This document shows positions 37,496-44,209 of a DNA stretch of 64,000 nt, in pieces. The notes under the pieces were generated by a model that ran no database searches, had not been told where the DNA came from, and was given only the letters and a program-made list of their open reading frames with translations. The translations under genes and the position numbers were made by a program. The stretch is from the NCBI RefSeq assembly GCF_900188385.1, contig NZ_FZOI01000010.1, positions 124,001 to 188,000 of the forward strand, read 5' to 3'. Source of the stretch: Azospirillum sp. RU38E (lineage in GTDB: Bacteria > Pseudomonadota > Alphaproteobacteria > Azospirillales > Azospirillaceae). Positions within the stretch are counted from its first letter, which is position 1. Every line of letters starts with the position of its first letter.

Positions 37496-38158
37496 ATGCT
37501 GGGTGTGGTCAGGCTTCTGGAAGTTGACCCCTGGTTCGCCGGCTTGCCGCCGGGCTGCCGGGGTTGGTTTGCAGCCGCCGCGCGCAAAGAAAAACTGGTG
37601 GATGGCCAGTGTGTCTACCGGGCCGGCGATCCGCCCAGCGGTCTTTTTCGGGTCTTGTCCGGGGAGGTGCGGCTGGTTTCATACCCTGAAACCGGGCGGC
37701 CATTAACCAATCTCGCCGCCCGAACGGGCTGTTGGTTTGGCGAATTGTCCATTCTGGATGGCGGGCCGCGCCCGCATGATGCCATTGCCGCCGGCCGCTC
37801 CCTTGTCCTGCATATTCCCCTGGCCGACATCCAGGCCATGGGCCGGGCCAATCCGGCCCTTTACCAGCATATCGCCCTGCTGGCCTGCCAGCAGCATCGC
37901 GCCACGATTGACCATATCGGGCTGATGCTGCTGCGCAGCCCACCCGCCCGGCTGGCGCATGTGCTTTTAAGAATGGCCGGCGAAGCCCCTTGCCAGCAGC
38001 TGGTGCGGATCAACCGCGAGGAACTGGCCTGCCGGATCGGGATGCCGCGCGATCGGCTCAGCCGGCTGCTGGAGATGGCAGAACAGGGCGGCCTCATCCG
38101 CACCATCCATGGGCGGATCGAAATCCTTAATTTTGAAGGGCTTTCCTCCCTCACCTGA
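37496..38158 (+). CDS. Crp/Fnr-family transcriptional regulator
   Basis: This 220-aa regulator has an N-terminal cyclic-nucleotide-binding-type beta roll (residues about 15-130). A long dimer helix follows, then a C-terminal winged helix (VRINREELACRIGMPRDRLSRLLEM, residues about 170-195). It lacks the N-terminal cysteine cluster of Fnr, so it does not look like an oxygen sensor. The ATG at 37496 follows GGGGGG; an alternative GTG at 37475 overlaps the aldolase stop. As the last gene of the CitMHS operon it may fine-tune that operon or respond to a metabolite. Its DNA site is unknown. Confidence 0.88.
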   Translation: MLGVVRLLEVDPWFAGLPPGCRGWFAAAARKEKLVDGQCVYRAGDPPSGLFRVLSGEVRLVSYPETGRPLTNLAARTGCWFGELSILDGGPRPHDAIAAGRSLVLHIPLADIQAMGRANPALYQHIALLACQQHRATIDHIGLMLLRSPPARLAHVLLRMAGEAPCQQLVRINREELACRIGMPRDRLSRLLEMAEQGGLIRTIHGRIEILNFEGLSSLT

Positions 38159-38215
38159 TCAAGCCCTGCCGTCTGTCATCGGGCAGGCGAAGGGAACTTG
38201 TGCGCCTGAATCAAA

Positions 38216-38250
38216 TTTTGCATCCAAAAACTTGACTTAATGAATCCAAT
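38216..38250 (+). promoter_or_regulatory. 22-bp-phased operator (site 2) upstream of AtuA-like gene
   Basis: TTTTGCATCCAAAA (38216-38229) and AATGAATCCAATAAA (38239-38253) place ATCC at 38222 and 38244, exactly 22 bp apart. A TTGACT box lies between them. The site is 55-90 bp before the AtuA-like start and closely matches site 3 at 42961 and, inverted, site 1 at 33998. Confidence 0.68.
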
Positions 38251-38304
38251 AAACCACTCTCCCTTCCACGGCCTTGATGAAGGCCCCAATCACCTGGATT
38301 GAGC

Positions 38305-39690
38305 ATGATGGACGGTCCGATCAAAATCCTGGTCCCCACCGGGTCGCTGGGCGCTGGCGCGCGTGAAGATGAGGTGCGCTATGGCATTGCCCGTGGTGCC
38401 CATGCCATCGCCACGGATGCCGGCTCCACCGACAGTGGTGCGGCCTATCTGGCGCTGGGTATCTCCAAGAATAATCGCGGCTCCGTGAAGCGCGACCTGA
38501 CCATCCTGATGCGGGCGGCGGCGGATGCGGGTATCCCGCTGATTGTCGGCACCAGCGGCCAGGCCGGCGGCGACCGCAACCTGGACTGGACCCGCGATAT
38601 CGCCATGGAGGTGGCGCAGGAACTGGGCCTGCGTCCCAAGATCGCCCTGCTTTATTGCGAGCAGGCGAAGGAAACGCTGAAACGTTACAACAAGGCCGGG
38701 AAGGTCAGCCCGCTGCCGCCCCAGGGGCCGCTTGCGGATGCGACCATTGACGCCTGCGACCATATCGTCGCCGTCATGGGGCCGGAACCCTATATGGCGG
38801 CCCTGGCCTCTGGTGCTGATATCATCCTGGGCGGGCGCACCACCGACACGGCGGTGCTGGCCAGTTTCGCCCTGCTGAAGGGGGCCGATGTCGGTGCCGC
38901 GTGGCACGCGGCGAAAATCGCGGAATGCGGGGCGCAATGCACCGTTTCCCCCATTGCCAGCGCCGGCGTCCTGATCAGTATCGGTGCTAGTGGGTTTGAG
39001 GTGGAGCCGCTGTCCCCGGACAATCGCTGCAGCCCGGAAAGCGTTTCCGCTCACATGCTGTATGAAAACAGCAATCCCTTCCTGCTGACCGAACCCGGCG
39101 GCGTGCTGGATGTGACAGCGGCCGTCTATCGCCAGCGCGATGCAAGAACGGTGGCGGTCACCGGATCGGTCTGGAGACCGCAGCCCTATACGATGAAGCT
39201 GGAAGGGGCGGGCAGCCGGCGGTTCCAGACCATCATGCTGATCGGCATCCAGGACCCGCACGTCCTGGCGAATGTGGATGCGTTTCACGACCGGATGCTG
39301 GCCGCCCTTTATGACCGGGTTCACAAGACCATTGGCCCGGCGGCGGGCGATTTCCATATCTCCCTGCGCCTCTATGGTTGGAACGCGGTCTCCGGCGACC
39401 GGCCGCCACCGGGCACGGCGGCCCCGCGGGAAATCGGCGTGCTGTTCGTCGCCACCGCCGACAGCCAGGAAATGGCCGCGCAGATCGCCAAGGCCTGTAA
39501 CCCCTATTTCTTCCATTTCCCCGTGCTGATGGATGAGGAATTGCCCAGCTACGGCTTTGCCTTCAGCCCGGCGGATATTGATCGCGGCCCAGTCTACGAG
39601 TTCCTGCTGAACCATGTGGTGGCGCTGGATGACCCGATGGAACTGGTGCGCACCGTGTGGATCGACATGGCCCAAGAGGAGGCGGTGTGA
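38305..39690 (+). CDS. AtuA-like protein (DUF1446)
   Basis: This 461-aa protein belongs to the acyclic terpene utilisation AtuA/DUF1446 family. Members lie in catabolic clusters but have no settled reaction. It is rich in conserved glycine/aspartate segments: IATDAGSTDSGAAYLALG (near residue 35), GTSGQAGGDRNLDWTRD (near 88), ADIILGGRTTDTAVLA (near 175) and NPFLLTEPGGVLDVTAAVYRQ (near 255). It has no signal peptide. The next gene, DUF4387, overlaps its stop, and AtuA-DUF4387 pairing suggests two subunits of one enzyme. Here the pair shares an operator with tartrate-like genes, so a hydroxyacid substrate is more likely than a terpene. Confidence 0.87.
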   Translation: MMDGPIKILVPTGSLGAGAREDEVRYGIARGAHAIATDAGSTDSGAAYLALGISKNNRGSVKRDLTILMRAAADAGIPLIVGTSGQAGGDRNLDWTRDIAMEVAQELGLRPKIALLYCEQAKETLKRYNKAGKVSPLPPQGPLADATIDACDHIVAVMGPEPYMAALASGADIILGGRTTDTAVLASFALLKGADVGAAWHAAKIAECGAQCTVSPIASAGVLISIGASGFEVEPLSPDNRCSPESVSAHMLYENSNPFLLTEPGGVLDVTAAVYRQRDARTVAVTGSVWRPQPYTMKLEGAGSRRFQTIMLIGIQDPHVLANVDAFHDRMLAALYDRVHKTIGPAAGDFHISLRLYGWNAVSGDRPPPGTAAPREIGVLFVATADSQEMAAQIAKACNPYFFHFPVLMDEELPSYGFAFSPADIDRGPVYEFLLNHVVALDDPMELVRTVWIDMAQEEAV

Positions 39691-39998
39691 TGGTCAAGCT
39701 TAAAGATGTCTGCCGGCATGTCCGGTCGAAGAATGCCGGTCCCTTCTGGGTTACCTTTGACCTGTTCTTCGATGGGGCGGAAAAATTCCGCGACTATCAT
39801 GCCCATCCAGCCCTGGGACCGGACACGTTCCAGCGCCTCTATGGGGCCGACCCGGCGCTGGTGCAGCATTACCCGGTGCCCAGCCTGAATATGGTGAAAA
39901 TCTCCCACGCCCGAACCAGTCCGCAAGGGGGGATGGTGGAGCGCGACATGCATTGCGGTCAGCAGTTCGTGCGGCTGCTAGATGTCGAGTTGGCCTAA
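39690..39998 (+). CDS. DUF4387 protein, partner of AtuA-like protein
   Basis: This 102-aa protein belongs to DUF4387. It has the pattern VCRHVRSKNAGPFWVTFDLFF at the N terminus and a central AHPALGPDTFQRLYGADPAL. The ATG overlaps the last base of the AtuA-like stop codon (TGATG), so the two are coupled and probably made in equal amounts. No catalytic motif is recognised. In other genomes DUF4387 can also be fused to DUF1446 proteins, which supports one enzyme with two parts (family knowledge, not shown here). Confidence 0.82.
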   Translation: MVKLKDVCRHVRSKNAGPFWVTFDLFFDGAEKFRDYHAHPALGPDTFQRLYGADPALVQHYPVPSLNMVKISHARTSPQGGMVERDMHCGQQFVRLLDVELA

Positions 39999-40011
39999 TT
40001 TATTCGAGTTC

Positions 40012-40155
40012 CGGGCGGCTATTGGAACGGCATCGTTCCAGCCAGTGCCCGTTAAAGGGAGCCTCCGGGCCTGATGAGCCCGAACAGGTGGCAATCAATA
40101 AGGGTGGCTTGAGCGCGACAGCAAGATCGCCGCAGCCCCCGTCCCTGGGAGGGAC
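40012..40155 (+). ncRNA. Structured 5' leader of the mipA-like gene (candidate cis-RNA)
   Basis: The 187-bp gap before the MipA-like gene is packed with nested hairpins. First is CGGGC (40012-40016), GGCT (40017-40020) and GGAACG (40024-40029), pairing with CGTTCC (40034-40039), AGCC (40040-40043) and GCCCG (40047-40051). Second is CGGGC-CTGATGA-GCCCG (40066-40082). Third is CGTCCC-TGGGA-GGGACG (40140-40156), just before the ribosome site. No known riboswitch class was recognised. It could be a regulatory leader or only an mRNA-stability structure. Confidence 0.4.
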
Positions 40156-40185
40156 GACGTCCTTCTTTCACGAGGAGAATTGATC

Positions 40186-40983
40186 ATGCGAGGCCTCCGC
40201 CTCCCTTTCCTGCTGGCTGCCTGGGCGGCCGGCACCCCGGTGCTTGCCGATGAAGCACCGGCGCGGCAATGGTCAGCTGAACTGGTTGCGGGCGTTGGTG
40301 CCCGCCCGGATTATCTCGGCTCCGACGATATGGAGCTCACCCCCTATGTCGAGGGCCGGTTTGCCTATGACCGCTATTTCCTGGAAGCCCAGGGTATGGA
40401 ACTCAGCCTTGGCATGGAATTGACCCCGCATCTGGCCTTGGGGCCGATGGTGGATTTTGCCAATGGCCGCGACGACAAGGTCAAGAATGACCGCGTCGCC
40501 CTGCTGCCGGAAATTGACGACGCGGTCGAAACCGGCGGCTTTATCCGCTATGGCTGGCAGGGCATCTTCAGCGGCCGGGACGAATTGACCCTGGATGCGA
40601 CATATCTGGTGGATGCTTCCGACACCCATGATGGTGCCATCGGCTCGGTCGGTCTGACCTATGGGCGCAAGCTGGGGGACCGCTGGTGGGTGGGCACCAG
40701 CGTGCGCCTGACCTATGTTGATGATAAATATGCCAAAACCTATTTCGGCATCACCCCGGCGGCATCCGCCGTCAGCGGTCTTCCTGTCTACAATCCTGGC
40801 GGTGGTGTGCGCGATGTCGGTATCAGCGCCAAGGTGGGTTACGCGCTGAGCGAAAACTGGAGTGTACAGTTATTGGGCAATTACAAACAGTTGATGGGCG
40901 ATTTCAAGGATAGCCCCGTCGTGGATCTGGAAGGTAGCGCCAGCCAGCTCTCCGGTGCTATTGCCATCGGCTACCGTTTCTGA
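40186..40983 (+). CDS. MipA/OmpV-family outer-membrane protein
   Basis: This outer-membrane beta-barrel of the MipA/OmpV family has 265 aa. A signal peptide occupies residues 1-21 (ending VLA-DE). The MipA-type opening is VAGVGARPDYLGSDDMELTPYVEGRF, and the alternating strands end in an aromatic residue (AIGYRF). A TTG lies six bases upstream, but GAGGAG is spaced correctly only for the ATG at 40186. Members are implicated in scaffold or outer-membrane transport roles. It follows the AtuA-DUF4387 pair across a structured leader and may be co-transcribed with it. Confidence 0.9.
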   Translation: MRGLRLPFLLAAWAAGTPVLADEAPARQWSAELVAGVGARPDYLGSDDMELTPYVEGRFAYDRYFLEAQGMELSLGMELTPHLALGPMVDFANGRDDKVKNDRVALLPEIDDAVETGGFIRYGWQGIFSGRDELTLDATYLVDASDTHDGAIGSVGLTYGRKLGDRWWVGTSVRLTYVDDKYAKTYFGITPAASAVSGLPVYNPGGGVRDVGISAKVGYALSENWSVQLLGNYKQLMGDFKDSPVVDLEGSASQLSGAIAIGYRF

Positions 40984-41044
40984 TCATTGCCTTCGGGCGC
41001 CATCGTCGGTTCCATGCCGGCGGTGGCGCTTTCTATTCGACCTG

Positions 41045-41833
41045 TCAGCGGGGAATCACGATGGCGTGCAGGCGGCGCTTTGTGGTCAGGACATGGTCCA
41101 CCATCAGGCGCTGGGCCAGAGCGGCATCCTCCTGCCGGAAGGCGGTCAGCAAGGTTTCATGTTCCGCTTGGGATTCCAGAATATGGGCGGGTGGCGTAGC
41201 CGGCAATTGCCGGTGCCGGGGTGCGATGCTGGCGGCCAGGCTGGGGCACAGGCGCGCGGCATCACCTAGGATGGGATAGATCAGGGTCATGCGCACGGCA
41301 TTGCGCAAAACCTCGTTGCGTGACGCAATCATGATCGAGCGGTGGAACTGACGGTTCAACTCGTACCAAGCGCATTCAATCGGTTCGGACCATTCACCCC
41401 GATCAAGAATGGCGCGGGCCTGCGCCACCAGATCGGCGGAGCGCTGCAAGGCATCGGGCTCCCAGCCCAGTTCCACGGCGGCGCGGGCAGCCATGCCTTC
41501 CAGGGTGGCCCGCACCTCGATACTGTCGAACACATCACCGATGGTCACGGCACGAACCGTATAGCCGCGATTGACGCTGTACTTCACCAAACCCTCTGCC
41601 GACAGTACGGCCAATGCGCTGCGGATGGGGGTGCGCGAGACGTCCAGCAGGGTGGCCAGCGCCTCGGCGCGCAGCTTGCTGTCCGGCGCGATCTTGCCGG
41701 TCACGATCATCTCGCGCAGGCGCATCAGCACGGAATGGGTGGCCGGCTCGGTCTGCTGCGGATCGGCCAGGGTATCCTCCTGCCCCGGCCCATCCATCGT
41801 CACCATTTCGGTTTCGCCCACTAAAGCCCCCAT
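41045..41833 (-). CDS. GntR-family regulator with FCD ligand domain
   Basis: This 262-aa regulator of the FadR/FCD subfamily has an N-terminal winged helix (residues about 30-100: VLMRLREMIVTGKIAPDSKL, SRTPIRSALAVLSAEGLV, NRGYTVRAV). The C-terminal helical FCD domain (residues about 110-240) typically binds an organic acid through a metal site, here with histidines in FHRS and EHETLL. The ATG at 41833 is used; a TTG four codons earlier is possible. It lies among genes bearing the 22-bp-phased operators and is the best candidate for binding them, as FCD proteins usually sense carboxylates. Confidence 0.9.
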   Translation of the reverse strand: MGALVGETEMVTMDGPGQEDTLADPQQTEPATHSVLMRLREMIVTGKIAPDSKLRAEALATLLDVSRTPIRSALAVLSAEGLVKYSVNRGYTVRAVTIGDVFDSIEVRATLEGMAARAAVELGWEPDALQRSADLVAQARAILDRGEWSEPIECAWYELNRQFHRSIMIASRNEVLRNAVRMTLIYPILGDAARLCPSLAASIAPRHRQLPATPPAHILESQAEHETLLTAFRQEDAALAQRLMVDHVLTTKRRLHAIVIPR

Positions 41834-41914
41834 AGTCACCGCCAAGCCGGCGTCATCCTGCCTCTGTTAAAGCAATCGCCCCGGCATCATGCAACCTGAA
41901 AGCCTTGATCCCGC

Positions 41915-42916
41915 TCAGCGACCATCGGCGACAATGCTGCCGGGAGGCGGCGTTTCCCCTTTCAACACAGCGACGATGGAGCGGGCGGCGACCAGATTGG
42001 TTCGGGCTAGCCCTTCATGGGAGGAAGCGGCAGCGTGCGGGGTGGCCACCACATTGGGCAAGGCCAGCAGCGCATCGGTGACGGCCCGATAGGTTGCATC
42101 ACCTTCACTGACAAAGACATCCAGCCCGGCCCCTCCCAGATGGCCGCTGCGCAAGGCCTCCAGCAAGGCGGCATCATCCACCAGCCCCCCGCGGGCGGTA
42201 TTGATCAGGATGGCACCCTGCTTCATGGCCGCGATGGCTGCGGCATTGATCAGGAACCGGGTCTGGGGCGTCAGCGGGGCGTGCAGGCTGATATAATCGC
42301 TCTGTCGCAGAATCTGGTCCAGGTCGGTGAACTGAACCCCCGCCTGGCTGGCATAATCGGGATCAGGGGTGCGCGTATGGACAAGGATTTTGGTGTCAAA
42401 GCCGGACAGCCGGCGCACGACGCTTTTGCCGATCCGGCCCAAACCCACCAGCCCGACGGTCTTCTCACAAAGGTCAGTGCCGCTGCGGATCGACCAGTCG
42501 CCAGCCACCATGCGGGCTTGTGATTCCCGGAAACGACAGCCGACGGCCAGCATCAGGCCAATTGTGTGGTCGGCGACCGACGCATCGTTGCCGCCAGCGG
42601 CGATGGTCACAACGCGCCCCAGTTCGCGCGCGGCTTCCACATCCACCCGGTCATATCCGACCCCCCGTCGGGCAATCACCTGCAAACCGGGCAGCGCCTC
42701 CATCAGGGTGCGGGTGACGCGGGCATGGCCGACGATCCAGCCGACAGCGCCTGCCAACCCCTGCCTCAGCGTCTCAAAATCCAGATCGCCGTCGCCCAGG
42801 CCCGGCGGCAGCGGCACAACCTCAACAGTGAAACCATGTGCCTCCAGATAGGCGCGTGAACGGTCATCAAAGAAGCGTTGGGTGACAATGATTTTCTTGG
42901 ATGGCGCGGATGGCAT
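41915..42916 (-). CDS. D-isomer-specific 2-hydroxyacid dehydrogenase
   Basis: This NAD-dependent dehydrogenase (333 aa) is of the phosphoglycerate/hydroxypyruvate/glyoxylate reductase type. The Rossmann motif is GLVGLGRIGKSVVRR (near residue 150). The catalytic arginine is in INTARGGLVDD (near 240), the glutamate/aspartate in GLDVFVSEGD and the histidine in TPHAAASSHEG (near 295). In this setting, interconversion of hydroxypyruvate and glycerate or oxidation of a related 2-hydroxyacid is reasonable (inference). The start at 42916 fits the family N terminus; the longer frame would run into operator site 3. It is a single-gene unit between the GntR gene and the lignostilbene cluster. Confidence 0.9.
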   Translation of the reverse strand: MPSAPSKKIIVTQRFFDDRSRAYLEAHGFTVEVVPLPPGLGDGDLDFETLRQGLAGAVGWIVGHARVTRTLMEALPGLQVIARRGVGYDRVDVEAARELGRVVTIAAGGNDASVADHTIGLMLAVGCRFRESQARMVAGDWSIRSGTDLCEKTVGLVGLGRIGKSVVRRLSGFDTKILVHTRTPDPDYASQAGVQFTDLDQILRQSDYISLHAPLTPQTRFLINAAAIAAMKQGAILINTARGGLVDDAALLEALRSGHLGGAGLDVFVSEGDATYRAVTDALLALPNVVATPHAAASSHEGLARTNLVAARSIVAVLKGETPPPGSIVADGR

Positions 42917-42960
42917 AGGGTCGCCCCGTGATGGAAGGGATAGCGTCCCCCATCCTAATA

Positions 42961-42993
42961 TTGCATCCATAAATATTTCAACATGAATCCAAT
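42961..42993 (-). promoter_or_regulatory. 22-bp-phased operator (site 3) upstream of hydroxyacid dehydrogenase
   Basis: TTGCATCCATAAA (42961-42973) and ACATGAATCCAATTTT (42981-42996) place ATCC at 42965 and 42987, exactly 22 bp apart. The pair is nearly the same as site 2: a GCATCC repeat followed by TGAATCCAAT. It lies 45-77 bp before the dehydrogenase start on the minus strand, a promoter position. Confidence 0.68.
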
Positions 42994-43020
42994 TTTGACA
43001 AAAACGCCGCTTGTCGAAGG

Positions 43021-43118
43021 TCGGCCTTGGTCAGCGCTCTCGCCTTTGACCAAGGCCGATGGGAAACTGGGTGCTGCAGCTGCGGGTCCGGATCACTGAC
43101 TTCGCCAAGTTCCGGACC
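43021..43118 (-). terminator. Two strong hairpins downstream of the lignin-aromatic operon
   Basis: Perfect 13-bp arms TCGGCCTTGGTCA (43021-43033) and TGACCAAGGCCGA (43047-43059) flank a 13-nt loop. A second stem pairs GGTCCGGA (43085-43092) with TCCGGACC (43111-43118), with an inner ACTT/AAGT. On the minus strand a short T-run (GTTTTTG) follows the first hairpin. The pair separates the stop of the LigW-like gene (43134) from the promoter of the dehydrogenase and probably terminates the 8-kb operon. Confidence 0.55.
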
Positions 43119-43133
43119 GCTTGAAACAGGGCA

Positions 43134-44192
43134 TCAGCGGATCTTGAACAGCGCCTCCGCGTTGGTCTGGAAGAATTTCCGCTTCACCTCCAATGGCATG
43201 TCCATCGCGTCCAGCGCCGCGACCTCTTCCACCGGGCATTGATAGGGATAGTCCATGGCGTACAGCACGCGATCCACGCCCATCACCTTCTGGGTGAACT
43301 TAATGGCTTCCTCCCAGGCGACACCGGAATTGGTGATGTGGAAATGTTCCCGCAGGTAGGTGGAGACCTTGCCCTTCTTCAGCGGCTTCATGCATTCATA
43401 GCGGCCGGTGCGCACCCCGGCCCCATGCATGAAATCCAGCCGGTAGAGCCAGAAGGGCAGGGCCTCACCCATATGGCCGATGATGATCTGTAATTTGGGG
43501 AAGCGGTCCAGCGTGCCCGACGTGATCAGGCGCAGCGCGTGCATCCCCGTTTCCACCCCGAAGCCGAAAAGCGCCCCATCCAGACCCGCTTCCAGCAGCG
43601 GGCCGATCATGGATGCTGGCGGCGTGTTGGGGTGGATATAGAGCGGGACATCCATCGCCTCGATGGCTTCCAGCACCTCATGGAACTTCGGATTGTCCAG
43701 ATATTGGCCCAGGATGTGGCTGTTGATCAGCACGCCGGACAGGCCCAGCTTGCCGATGGCGCGTTCCACCTCCCGCGCGGCCGCCGTGGGGTTCTGGGGG
43801 GCACAGGCGGCCATGCCGCTGAAGCGGGTGGGATATTTGGCGATGGCTTCCGCCAGCCGGTCATTGGCGGTTTCCGCCACCATGGTGGCCCGGTCGGCAT
43901 TGCGGATGACGTTGGTGCCGGGTGCCGTCAGGCCCAAAATCTGGCGATCGATGCCGCGTTCATCCATATGGGCGATGCGCTGTTCACCCAGATCCATCAG
44001 GGCGTTGGCGACAAAACGCGGCCGCTCGGCCGGATGATCCAGATAATAGCCGATCAGGCTGAGGAAGCCGGGATCGACATCCGGTGCCGCCAGTTCTTCG
44101 CGGAAAGCCGCGATCAGCTCGGGCGTGGTGAAAGCTTCCTCGGTTGCGATGCGCAGATAGCCCTGGGCGCCGCCGGTCTTGGGCATGGTCAT
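43134..44192 (-). CDS. ligW: LigW-like 5-carboxyvanillate decarboxylase (amidohydrolase family 2)
   Basis: This 352-aa metal-dependent decarboxylase closely follows the LigW pattern (5-carboxyvanillate to vanillate). It has GGAQGYLRIATEEAFTTPEL at the N terminus and HMDERGIDRQILGLTAPG. Metal-site histidines are in LYIHPNTPPASM (near residue 188) and IIIGHMGEALPFWLYRLDFMH (near 240). The aspartate is in VLYAMDYPYQCPVEEVAALDAMDM (near 315). Gamma-resorcylate-type decarboxylases share the fold and are the alternative. It is the last gene of the operon, 17 bp after the aldehyde dehydrogenase. The combination with a lignostilbene oxygenase supports a lignin-dimer route. Confidence 0.85.
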   Translation of the reverse strand: MTMPKTGGAQGYLRIATEEAFTTPELIAAFREELAAPDVDPGFLSLIGYYLDHPAERPRFVANALMDLGEQRIAHMDERGIDRQILGLTAPGTNVIRNADRATMVAETANDRLAEAIAKYPTRFSGMAACAPQNPTAAAREVERAIGKLGLSGVLINSHILGQYLDNPKFHEVLEAIEAMDVPLYIHPNTPPASMIGPLLEAGLDGALFGFGVETGMHALRLITSGTLDRFPKLQIIIGHMGEALPFWLYRLDFMHGAGVRTGRYECMKPLKKGKVSTYLREHFHITNSGVAWEEAIKFTQKVMGVDRVLYAMDYPYQCPVEEVAALDAMDMPLEVKRKFFQTNAEALFKIR

Positions 44193-44209
44193 GGGTCGTC
44201 TCCCTGTTT

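Noticed and set aside
40071-40085. CTGATGA ... GAAC resembling a hammerhead ribozyme core
   Set aside because: The segment between the two motifs is only four bases and pairs as CGGGC/GCCCG around the CTGATGA loop, so stem II of a hammerhead cannot form.
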